14,116 bases of DNA from Desulfobulbus sp. (GTDB lineage: Bacteria; Desulfobacterota; Desulfobulbia; Desulfobulbales; Desulfobulbaceae). Location of the stretch: NCBI GenBank assembly GCA_030602145.1, contig JAUWAH010000015.1, positions 1 through 14,116 on the forward strand, given 5' to 3'. The translations under genes and the position numbers were made by a program. The notes beneath the pieces were generated by a model. It searched no databases and was not told the DNA's origin. It saw only the letters and a program-made list of their open reading frames with translations. Positions 1 to 6,597 of this stretch are shown here, piece by piece; positions within the stretch are counted from its first letter, which is position 1, and every line of letters begins with the position of its first letter.

Positions 1-119
1 TCAGTCGACAGGGGCCTTCTTCTTCTCGATTCGGGTTGCGTTCGACAGCGCCTATCCTTTATCTGTGAACATGACCGTCCGAGGCCCGTTGCGGCCGGCC
101 GGTTTGGGCAGTGGAGTGG
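1..119. other. left-edge region without a supportable gene
   Basis: This is the 119 bp after the dehydrogenase stop. A GGCCGGCC-centred GC-rich palindromic patch is present near 92-101 but lacks a U-tract. A short minus-strand frame ending at TGA 1-3 is interrupted by TAG at 52-54 and has no start. Nothing else is seen. Confidence 0.6.
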
Positions 120-3100
120 TTAAAAGGTGACGACTTCGGCGCTTCTTGCCAGCGAGACCAGTTCCTGACGCCAACCAGCCCCTCCGAGGGATTCGGCCAG
201 CAGCACGGCCGCGTGTTGCGGCATGACGGCCAGATCGCGGTTGCGGCCCAACCCCGAGATGCAGGAGGGACAGTTGGTGACAATGGTTTGGGCCCGGCCT
301 TCGGTCAAGGCTTCCTCCAGATTGGCACGCTTGCGGGTGAGCATGGCCCCGGCGATGTCGGGCCGTGACAGAGCCAGGGTCCCCGCTTCGGAACAGCAGC
401 CGTCCACCGACCGCACATGGCCAGCCAGTCGCCGCAGCAGCAGTGAACCTTCGCCCTGGAGCGAGTCGTGGCAGGGGGCATGGTAGAACAGGATTCGCTC
501 CTTGTCCTGGTTGAACCGTTCGGGGGCCTGTTCGAGGACGAAAGAAGCGATGTCGACCAGATCGCAGGCAAAAATCGCCTCGGCGCTCAGTTCGCGCAGC
601 GCCTCCCGGCAGGTGCCGCAACTGACGACCAGGCCGTCGAAGGTGAGATAGCCGAGCATCTCCCTGATCTGGCTGAGAATGATGGTATCGCGCAGGGTCA
701 CGTCATCGTGCATCCTGGTTTTGGCGTTGGCACGGGCCGGAAAACCGCAACAGAGATGCGGAGGCGGCAGCACCACCCGCACCCCGGTTTTCAGCAGACA
801 ATATATCGACGCCTCGGCAATGTCGGCGTAAAGCCGTTCCGAACCGCAGCCGGGGAAGTAGAAGACGGTCTTTTTGATTGTCTCCGCAGGATTGAGGAGC
901 ACCGCCTCGTTGAGCGAGGTCCTTGGCAGCAGGGCCCGCAGCGGTTGTTCCGATGGCGGCATCATCGGCGCCTTGAGCAGACGGACGACTCGCCATTTCT
1001 TTCTCCGCAGGGCTTCCGGAGCCCGCCGCAGCAGTTCGACACCGAGCCGTTGCATTCTCGCCCCCCACTGGACCACACTGGCACGAAAGCAGATGTTGAA
1101 GAACCGGTTGCGGGTTTTCAGGTAATGGAGCGACAATCTGGTGGGCAGTGGCGAGTGCTTGTAGCCCCGATCGCTGAGGATTTCACGTTCGAGGATGGAC
1201 ACCCGGGCGGTGTCGATATCCACCGGGCAGGGTTTGAGGCACTTGCCGCAGAGCGTGCAGTGATCGGCGATTTCCTCAAGGTTTTTCAACTGGTTGAAGC
1301 GGGGGAAATGCGAGCGCTGCATGTCGTAGAGCAGAGCTTCAATCAGCGAGCCGATGGCCAGATTCTTGTTGCGGGGGTGGAAGAAAAGGGTGCCGGCCGG
1401 ATAGAAGACACAGCAGTCGGCCTTGCATTTGCCGCAGCGGATGCATTTCGAGATCCGGGTGGCCAGAGTCTCCAGGGAACCGTGCTGAAGAATACGCGCC
1501 TCCAACTCCAGCAGGTTGAAGGAGGGTGTGAAGACCTTGTCGATGATATCCGGGTCGACCAGTTTGCAGGGATTCATCACCCCCCGCGGATCGATCTGGC
1601 GTCTGTAGGCGCTCAGGGCATCGATCAGGTCGCGATCAAGAAACTTCATCTTGGTGATGCCGATCCCATGCTCGCCACTGACCACGCCGTCCAGGGCCAC
1701 GGCCTTGGCCATCACCAGGTCGGCGGTTTCGGCAGCCCGCTGCATCATCAACCGATCATTGGAAAAGACCGGAATATTGACATGGACATTGCCGTCGCCG
1801 GCATGCATGTGGGTGGCGATGACGATCCGCCGCTGCCGGACCTCCTCGACTTTGCTCCTCAGGGTAGCGCTGATCCGTGGGTAGCCGCGGAACAGTTCCA
1901 GCAGGTCGGTGGCGAGTGTCTTCAGGTGGGTTTCGGAGCGGATGGCAAGGACGTCCCCTTTCCCCAGCAAGGAGAGGGCTGCGGCACAGAGTTCGGCGGC
2001 CTTGGGCATTTTGGCCTCCAGCCAGTCGGGATCCTCGATCGGTTCGGCGACTTGGAGGTAAGCCAAGATGGCATGGATCGCCTGTTCCTGATTGTAACGG
2101 TCTTCCTCGATATTGGTGGCGTCGACGAAGCGGGCAAACTCGGCCAGGGCCGGCAGCGGCAGGACGATGTCCTCGTTGAGCTTGAAGGCGTTGGTCCGGG
2201 CAGCAATGGCGCCGAGCCGCTTGCGGTCGCGCCAGAACCGTTGGGCCTCGTCGGCGTCACTGGCGACGAAAATTTCCGTATTGGCATATCGCTCCAGCAG
2301 CCGGATCAGGGCGGTCTTGCCGCGCATGACCTGCTCGGTGGTGTGGCCGACCATGTCGATGAGCAGAACAGCCTTGGGCGCCTCGCTGCGGGCTGCCTTG
2401 AACTTGTAGTTGATGGCCCGGATGTATTCCTCATCGAAATGCTCCAGCGCCATCAGGGCTTCTTCGCCCCGATTGACAAACTGTTCGGAGATCTCGACAA
2501 TCACCCGGCTGGCCTCGTCCATGTCCGGACCGAAGAATTCAAGGCAGAAGGTCAGTTTCTTGGGGTAGGCGGGATAGAGAATGAATTCGGCCGAGGTGAT
2601 GACGCCGTCGGTGCCCTCCTTCTGGACACCGGGCAGCCCGCCCAGGGCCTTGTTGGTTATATCCTTCCACAATCCCTTCTTGCGGATTTCGTCACCGCGC
2701 AACTCCAGCCGTCGGACCATGTTCCCCATTGCATCGAACACCTCGTAGCAGACCAGGTCTTCGGGCAGGATTTTGCGCATCGGATGATCGATCCGCCGCA
2801 CCGTCACCAGGCCGGCACCGGGCATGGCGATGGTGTAGGCCAGCAGGTTATCGATGGCAGTTCCCCAGAGCACAGCGGTTTTGCCGCCGGCGTTCTCGGA
2901 GATGTTGCCGCCGATAGTCGACGCCCAGGCGCTGGTCGGATCGGTGGCGAAGACCAGGCCCTGCTCTTCGGCATAGCGCATGGCGTCCTGGGTGATAACC
3001 CCTGATTCCAGGCGGAGCACGGCCATCTGCTTGACGTCGTTGTCCTCGCCTCGAAATTCGCGCCAATCGATCCCCTGGATGCGGTTGAGCTTTTCGGTGT

Positions 3101-3761
3101 TGATCATGACGCAGCCGGCGCTGACCGGCACAGCGCCGCCGGTGAGTCCGGTGCCGCCGCCGCGCGGAATCACATGGAGCCCCAACTGGCCTATGGCGTC
3201 CAGGAGGGAAGGGAGCTGCTCTTCGTGATCGGGGCGGACCACCGCCACAGGCAGGTAGAGTCGCCAATCGGTGGCATCGGTGGCATGGCTGATCAGGCTG
3301 AAGGGGTCGAATGAGACATTGTCGCGGCCGACGATAGCCCCTAACCGTCGACCGATGGTCCGTCTGGTTGCCGACGCGGTGCTCACCTCTCGTTGGAGAA
3401 GCACCATTCGCTCCCTGCAGAGCCGCACCAGGTTGACAACCTTATTGGTTCGCTGCGGATCAACGTTGACTTTTTTTGCTGTTCCTTCAATGAGATCGAG
3501 ATCTTTCTTCATAATCCGAAAGAAGGAGCGGCGACGACGGGGTGAATCGATCAGTTCCTGGTGGAGAAAGGGATTGCGATGAAGAATGAACAGGTCACCG
3601 ATGCAGCGCATCACCAGTCGGGCAGAGCGGCCGGTGACCCGTTGACTGCGCAGTTCCTCCAGGTCATCCCAGACCGCGGAGCCAAACAGGTGCTTGATGA
3701 TCAGCCGATCGTCGGCCGAGGTGAAATTGTATGGGATTTCACGATGGTTGGTGATGTTCAT
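120..3761 (-). CDS. DUF3683 / FAD-linked oxidase / 4Fe-4S / CCG fusion dehydrogenase (D-2-hydroxyacid type)
   Basis: This is a 1213-residue soluble flavin/iron-sulfur oxidoreductase, probably oxidising a D-2-hydroxyacid such as D-lactate or D-2-hydroxyglutarate and passing electrons through Fe-S clusters to a CCG-type module. Visible domains in order: an N-terminal region of about 130 residues resembling DUF3683; an FAD_binding_4 (PCMH-type) region with PRGGGTGLTGG at 199-209; an FAD-oxidase C region with HMHAGDGNVHVN at 651-662 and HGIG at 698-701; two 4Fe-4S motifs (C773, C776, C779, C783 and C835, C838, C841, C845-P); then two CCG repeats (C972, C1004-C1005, C1048/C1051, and C1097, C1122-C1123, C1164/C1167). 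The second repeat reads CCSEAGT rather than the usual CCG. No membrane segment is visible. The ATG at 3761 is preferred because the N-terminal residues look like the start of the family, although no good Shine-Dalgarno precedes it. The exact substrate cannot be read from sequence. Confidence 0.93.
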   Translation of the reverse strand: MNITNHREIPYNFTSADDRLIIKHLFGSAVWDDLEELRSQRVTGRSARLVMRCIGDLFILHRNPFLHQELIDSPRRRRSFFRIMKKDLDLIEGTAKKVNVDPQRTNKVVNLVRLCRERMVLLQREVSTASATRRTIGRRLGAIVGRDNVSFDPFSLISHATDATDWRLYLPVAVVRPDHEEQLPSLLDAIGQLGLHVIPRGGGTGLTGGAVPVSAGCVMINTEKLNRIQGIDWREFRGEDNDVKQMAVLRLESGVITQDAMRYAEEQGLVFATDPTSAWASTIGGNISENAGGKTAVLWGTAIDNLLAYTIAMPGAGLVTVRRIDHPMRKILPEDLVCYEVFDAMGNMVRRLELRGDEIRKKGLWKDITNKALGGLPGVQKEGTDGVITSAEFILYPAYPKKLTFCLEFFGPDMDEASRVIVEISEQFVNRGEEALMALEHFDEEYIRAINYKFKAARSEAPKAVLLIDMVGHTTEQVMRGKTALIRLLERYANTEIFVASDADEAQRFWRDRKRLGAIAARTNAFKLNEDIVLPLPALAEFARFVDATNIEEDRYNQEQAIHAILAYLQVAEPIEDPDWLEAKMPKAAELCAAALSLLGKGDVLAIRSETHLKTLATDLLELFRGYPRISATLRSKVEEVRQRRIVIATHMHAGDGNVHVNIPVFSNDRLMMQRAAETADLVMAKAVALDGVVSGEHGIGITKMKFLDRDLIDALSAYRRQIDPRGVMNPCKLVDPDIIDKVFTPSFNLLELEARILQHGSLETLATRISKCIRCGKCKADCCVFYPAGTLFFHPRNKNLAIGSLIEALLYDMQRSHFPRFNQLKNLEEIADHCTLCGKCLKPCPVDIDTARVSILEREILSDRGYKHSPLPTRLSLHYLKTRNRFFNICFRASVVQWGARMQRLGVELLRRAPEALRRKKWRVVRLLKAPMMPPSEQPLRALLPRTSLNEAVLLNPAETIKKTVFYFPGCGSERLYADIAEASIYCLLKTGVRVVLPPPHLCCGFPARANAKTRMHDDVTLRDTIILSQIREMLGYLTFDGLVVSCGTCREALRELSAEAIFACDLVDIASFVLEQAPERFNQDKERILFYHAPCHDSLQGEGSLLLRRLAGHVRSVDGCCSEAGTLALSRPDIAGAMLTRKRANLEEALTEGRAQTIVTNCPSCISGLGRNRDLAVMPQHAAVLLAESLGGAGWRQELVSLARSAEVVTF

Positions 3762-3990
3762 ATGTTTTGGGGATCAGTAGGAAACGGTGGACACCCCTGC
3801 GAAGCGCGACCGTCGACGGAGTAGCCCGAGAGAAACAGCGCCCTGCCGACTTGTCATTGGTGCGTGCTCGTGCTTGAACGATGGGGAGAGGGTTAGGTCA
3901 AGAAGGCTGCCGAAGAAAACGAGGAGATGAAAAAATGTACGCCTACTTCCTACCATAAAGCACAGAGATCCGCAATTGCTTCAAGCTGTG

Positions 3991-4076
3991 TCCATGGTGA
4001 TTGCGAGGTTCCATGGCGGGTGGATCCCGTGGAAACAACGGTGCGATTCCAGGGTGATTGCTGTTGGGTGGATGGT
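3991..4076. repeat. imperfect direct repeat, TCCAnGGTGATTGC...GGGTGGAT
   Basis: Two similar blocks occur in the non-coding gap: TCCATGGTGATTGC followed later by GGGTGGAT (3991-4025), and TCCAGGGTGATTGC followed by GGGTGGAT (4048-4073). The spacer within the two copies differs in length. It may be a decayed duplication or a pair of binding sites; no known family is recognised. Confidence 0.35.
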
Positions 4077-4100
4077 TTAAGGTGAGGGGGGAGGAAGGGA

Positions 4101-4128
4101 TTTCCGGGGCGGCAAGCCGCCCCGGAAA
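4101..4128 (-). terminator. 12-bp perfect stem-loop after gctB
   Basis: The left arm TTTCCGGGGCGG and right arm CCGCCCCGGAAA are perfectly complementary around the tetranucleotide CAAG (CTTG on the minus strand). It starts 16 bp after the gctB stop codon, where an operon-end terminator is expected. The minus-strand tail is AAATCCCTT, so a canonical U-tract is lacking. It could also act as a 3' mRNA stabiliser or block transcription from both sides. Confidence 0.6.
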
Positions 4129-4143
4129 TGGTTGCAGCATGGA

Positions 4144-4917
4144 TCAGCCGAGGTAGAAGCCGGTCGGGTCAATGCCCCGAATAATGGCAACTTCTTCTTC
4201 GGTCGGCGGGGTGGTTTCGATAACATTGGGCGAAACCTTGAGATCCCAGGCGCAGGCAGCCTTGATCTTCTCCACCGTCTGGCCGGGGAAATATTCGGCA
4301 AGGTACATCTCTTTGGTGTCCTCGTCGAAGCGATACACACCCATGGTGCTGACCACGCAGTCCGGTCCGCCACCAATCATACCTAAGCGCTTGCGCTCGT
4401 CACCGCCGCCAAGATAGCCGGGGGTGGTGATGTAATCGACCTTCTCGACGAACTTTTTCTTGTCCTGGGGCAGGATGGCGAGGACGCGCTTGCCGGAGGT
4501 GGCCATGTCGTTGGCGCCGCCGCTGCCGGCGAAGTAGGTAAAGCTGTCTTTCTTCGACCAGTCGCCGACGCCGGTGGAGTTGATGTTGCCGAATTTGTCG
4601 ATCTGCGCGCCGCCGATGAAGGCCACGTCGACTTCGCCGCGCTGCAGGGCGGCCATGGTGGCCAGCATGCCAAAGGCGGCGTCGGCGTTGGTGAACAGGC
4701 AGGGATCGTCAACGGTGATGGCCAGGCCGGGAGCTGCGGTGGCGCGGATGGCGCCGCCCTCGGTGAACATAACCATGTTTTTGGCATGGGTGACCATGGC
4801 AAAACCGGCAACCACCAGGGGCAGGCCAACGCCAACGAAGACGATCTCGCCGTCCTGGATTTCCTTAGCGCAACGAATGGCCATGAGTTCGGTCAGTTTG
4901 TATGCAGGTGCAGTCAT
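4144..4917 (-). CDS. gctB: Glutaconate-type CoA-transferase, beta subunit
   Basis: This is the 257-residue beta subunit of a family I CoA-transferase, which moves CoA between acyl-CoA and a free carboxylate in the cytoplasm. E53 in FTEGGAIRAT lies where the catalytic glutamate of glutaconate CoA-transferase beta is expected (Glu54 in the Acidaminococcus enzyme); it would form the glutamyl-CoA thioester. Other family marks are GGAQIDKFGNINST at 102-115 and GSGGANDMAT at 131-140. The ATG lies 2 nt after the gctA stop, with a GGGGG-containing Shine-Dalgarno inside the end of gctA, so translation is probably coupled and the subunits made in equal amounts. The natural acid may be glutaconate, another dicarboxylate or a short-chain acid; sequence alone does not decide. 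Confidence 0.9.
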   Translation of the reverse strand: MTAPAYKLTELMAIRCAKEIQDGEIVFVGVGLPLVVAGFAMVTHAKNMVMFTEGGAIRATAAPGLAITVDDPCLFTNADAAFGMLATMAALQRGEVDVAFIGGAQIDKFGNINSTGVGDWSKKDSFTYFAGSGGANDMATSGKRVLAILPQDKKKFVEKVDYITTPGYLGGGDERKRLGMIGGGPDCVVSTMGVYRFDEDTKEMYLAEYFPGQTVEKIKAACAWDLKVSPNVIETTPPTEEEVAIIRGIDPTGFYLG

Positions 4918-4919
4918 GA

Positions 4920-5948
4920 TCAGTTACCCCCTTTCTTTGCGGCGAGTGCCTCTTCGTAAGCTTTGAGACGGTCGTCATTGTACAAGGGCACGCCTTTCCA
5001 GACTGCCGGATCATGGTAGCCGTAATCAACATCGAGTTTTGGTTTGAAGCCAAGCGTCGGTTTGAGACGATCCAGCCCCTCCTGACCGAATTTCTCAACA
5101 TATTTTTTAATGTAGGCAGCGTGGTCTTCGCATCCGTATACCCACTCATCCAGGAAGGCGGGCAGCAGTTCGCCGTGGCGCTCGTATTTGCCCTGGTATT
5201 GGCTGAAGCGGATGTCGAGGCCGTAGTAGCCGCGACAGGCGGACGGATGGGCGCCGTAGGGGCAGTGAACAACAGCCAGGGTCTTGTAGTAGGGGACGAT
5301 AACCCGGTCGGGATCGCTGCGGATCTCCTCCGGCTCGACGATTTCCTCGCAGGTGACGATCACGCCCCGCTTGGAACCCATGGCGCCGAACTCGTCGGTG
5401 ACGCCGCGGGTCCCGTAGGAGACGACGTTGCCGAAACGGTCTGCCTTCTGGGCATGGATGATGGCCACGTCGGCGCGCCAGGCGCGGACAACGGTGGTTT
5501 TCTCACCGGTGAACGGATCTTCGATGAAGCGGATATCGGCGGTATTGTGTTTGGGCATATCGGTGCCGATATTGCCTTTGACCGGAATGAAGGGGATGCC
5601 GAGGAAGCCGGCGATCAGTGCGCTGGTGGCACCGAAGTTGGAGATGTCGTACCGTTTGAGATGCCCCTTGTTGAACGCACGGCGAATGGCATAAGGTGCC
5701 TTGACATACCAGTTCATGATCCAGGCCGAGTGGATCTCGGTGACGCAACCGGCGCCGACCAGAATATCCAGACCGCCGACATCGGTGGATGATTCAATGG
5801 TTGTCAGGTGTCTTTTTTTCTGCCTGATGATTTCATGGGTCAACGCCATGGGGACCATAATCTGGAACCCACCATAGTAGACCGTGTCGCCGTCATGGAT
5901 GTACTTTGCTACCGCCTCCTTGAGCGTCATCCTTTTGTCGAGATCCAT
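4920..5948 (-). CDS. gctA: Glutaconate-type CoA-transferase, alpha subunit
   Basis: This is the 342-residue partner of gctB. The N-terminus reads MDLDKRMTLKEAV, followed by the GGF glycine motif at 26-28, then KGNIGTDMP near 124-132 and the family motif HAQKADRFGN at 165-174, all typical of family I CoA-transferase alpha subunits. A frame begins earlier, at ATG 5972, but AAGGAG followed by six bases and ATG makes 5948 the better start, and that Shine-Dalgarno lies inside the would-be extension. The frame is also open upstream to a CTG at 6023 that has its own AGGAGG (see findings). The long leader up to 6214 contains repeats and dyads that may regulate the operon. The substrate is uncertain, as for gctB. 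Confidence 0.9.
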   Translation of the reverse strand: MDLDKRMTLKEAVAKYIHDGDTVYYGGFQIMVPMALTHEIIRQKKRHLTTIESSTDVGGLDILVGAGCVTEIHSAWIMNWYVKAPYAIRRAFNKGHLKRYDISNFGATSALIAGFLGIPFIPVKGNIGTDMPKHNTADIRFIEDPFTGEKTTVVRAWRADVAIIHAQKADRFGNVVSYGTRGVTDEFGAMGSKRGVIVTCEEIVEPEEIRSDPDRVIVPYYKTLAVVHCPYGAHPSACRGYYGLDIRFSQYQGKYERHGELLPAFLDEWVYGCEDHAAYIKKYVEKFGQEGLDRLKPTLGFKPKLDVDYGYHDPAVWKGVPLYNDDRLKAYEEALAAKKGGN

Positions 5949-6026
5949 TCCTTTCTCCTTCTGAATTTCCATCTTTGGGTTGAAAAACGAACTGAAGAGG
6001 GACGATAATTTTTCGAATACCAGGGT

Positions 6027-6035
6027 GCACCTCCT
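6027..6035 (-). promoter_or_regulatory. strong Shine-Dalgarno-like AGGAGGTGC, copy 1
   Basis: The minus strand reads AGGAGG, then TGCACC, then CTG at 6023. That CTG is in frame with gctA. No ATG, GTG or TTG lies at usable spacing. It may be an orphan site or may initiate a non-canonical longer GctA. Confidence 0.4.
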
Positions 6036-6074
6036 ACTAATGGTTCATTTAACTCAGGGTGAATGTCTCACATG

Positions 6075-6092
6075 TTGACAGTTATTGACAGT
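6075..6092. repeat. tandem TTGACAGT repeat, 10-bp period
   Basis: TTGACAGT occurs at 6075-6082 and again at 6085-6092, separated by TA. The exact 10-bp period places both copies on the same face of the helix, as expected of a tandem operator for a DNA-binding regulator of gctAB. Neither copy has a good -10 element downstream on the plus strand. Confidence 0.5.
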
Positions 6093-6098
6093 AGCTCA

Positions 6099-6107
6099 GC
6101 ACCTCCT
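6099..6107 (-). promoter_or_regulatory. strong Shine-Dalgarno-like AGGAGGTGC, copy 2
   Basis: The minus strand reads AAGGAGGTGC with no ATG, GTG or TTG at normal spacing afterwards. It is an identical 9-mer to the copy 72 bp downstream, and the tandem TTGACAGT repeat lies between the two. Confidence 0.35.
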
Positions 6108-6162
6108 TCTTGGCTGTTTTCAGTTATCGTGCGGATAAAACTGTGGTCGATTATTCGATCTT

Positions 6163-6184
6163 CTTGACAGGTGAACACGTCAAG
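6163..6184. promoter_or_regulatory. dyad CTTGAC-N10-GTCAAG
   Basis: Six-base arms CTTGAC (6163-6168) and GTCAAG (6179-6184) are perfectly complementary. Inside them GTG and CAC also pair, giving a 9-bp interrupted stem with a 2-nt AG bulge. There is no U-tract on either strand, so a dimeric regulator's operator is more likely than a terminator. Confidence 0.45.
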
Positions 6185-6194
6185 ACAGTACGCG

Positions 6195-6213
6195 CCCAAG
6201 GGAAACCCAAGGG
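6195..6213. repeat. direct repeat CCCAAGGG-AAA-CCCAAGGG
   Basis: Two identical 8-mers are separated by AAA and sit immediately after the stop of the candidate cysteine-rich gene. Each unit is itself a quasi-palindrome (CCC..GGG). It could be a protein site or a weak mRNA structure at the 3' end of that gene. Confidence 0.45.
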
Positions 6214-6214
6214 A

Positions 6215-6421
6215 TCAAGGCTCAATAAAACCTCGGGCACTGAGCCTTTCGTAGCAGGAGCGGCAAAGATAATAAACGTGGATATTTCCACACCCAGTGC
6301 CATACAACTGCAGAAGAAAGGTGCAGTCGGAACAACTTGGCAACATGCATCTGCTCTCACAGAACGTGCAGTTCTCTTCGGGCAGGCCGCATTCGTCGCA
6401 TTCGCGTGGAAAAATGGTCAC
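6215..6421 (-). CDS. Candidate small cysteine-rich (zinc-ribbon-like) protein, 68 residues
   Basis: The translation has ten cysteines in 68 residues, arranged as four CxxC pairs (C8/C11, C18/C21, C30/C33, C53/C56) plus C25 and C44. The first pair sits in a CDECG context and the last in LCRSCYERL. Such spacing is typical of small zinc ribbons or Fe-S/redox proteins, and is unlikely in an arbitrary frame. The start would be GTG at 6421; an in-frame TAA lies two codons upstream (6428-6430), so the frame cannot extend further. The Shine-Dalgarno is poor (AAAGAAAC before the GTG), which leaves open a decayed N-terminus. It lies between the antiporter gene and gctA. No named family is recognised and no function is assigned. 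Confidence 0.5.
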   Translation of the reverse strand: MTIFPRECDECGLPEENCTFCESRCMLPSCSDCTFLLQLYGTGCGNIHVYYLCRSCYERLSARGFIEP

Positions 6422-6577
6422 GTTTCTTTAATGAAAAGCCTACTGTTTATTGAAACAACGATATGTGCAAACAATAAATGGTAAAGCGACTGCTCTATAA
6501 AGAAACTGCGGTGGAACCGGTTGGGCTGAGAAAAAGAAAAAACTAACGAAAATTGATAAGCACCTAAGGGGATGGTG

Positions 6578-6597
6578 CAGTCTGTCAAGCAAGACTG
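6578..6597. promoter_or_regulatory. hairpin CAGTCT-N8-AGACTG with TTGACAG inside
   Basis: Six-base arms CAGTCT (6578-6583) and AGACTG (6592-6597) flank an eight-base loop GTCAAGCA. One of the minus-strand TTGACAG copies overlaps the left arm and loop. There is no U-tract, so it is more likely an operator or an RNA leader structure than a terminator. Confidence 0.4.

Larger units (their letters stand above)
3762..4143. other. intergenic region between gctB and the dehydrogenase gene
   Basis: This 382-bp gap contains the stem-loop at 4101-4128 and an imperfect repeat at 3991-4076. Short minus-strand frames here (60 and 65 residues) have proline-rich, low-complexity translations, and one runs through the stem-loop, so they are not called as genes. 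The promoter of the dehydrogenase gene should lie here on the minus strand, but I see no convincing -35/-10 pair. Confidence 0.7.
5973..6214. other. leader / regulatory region upstream of gctA
   Basis: This is 242 bp between the candidate cysteine-rich gene and the CoA-transferase operon. It contains a tandem TTGACAGT repeat, a 22-bp dyad, a CCCAAGGG direct repeat and two AGGAGGTGC sequences on the minus strand. No ordinary gene is visible; a plus-strand TTG-initiated frame crossing it has no recognisable product. No strong sigma70 or sigma54 promoter pair is seen. Confidence 0.6.

Noticed and set aside
1..72. Short minus-strand frame (MFTDKG, TAG, then 16 residues to TGA), imagined as a pyrrolysine readthrough
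   Set aside because: It has no ribosome site, is only 23 codons long, and there is no evidence of pyrrolysine machinery in the window.
468..3005. 845-residue plus-strand open frame
   Set aside because: It lies wholly antisense to the dehydrogenase gene, whose motifs are unmistakable. Long antisense frames are common in GC-rich genes; this one has no recognisable domain.
3774..4140. Two short minus-strand frames (60 and 65 residues) in the gap after gctB
   Set aside because: The translations are low-complexity and proline-rich, one runs across the stem-loop, and neither has a good start site.
5949..5972. ATG at 5972 as the gctA start
   Set aside because: No Shine-Dalgarno precedes it, while AAGGAG lies six bases before ATG 5948.
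6110..6484. 124-residue plus-strand frame across the repeat region
   Set aside because: It has a TTG start and no motif, and it is antisense to the cysteine-rich frame, whose CxxC pattern is far more protein-like.
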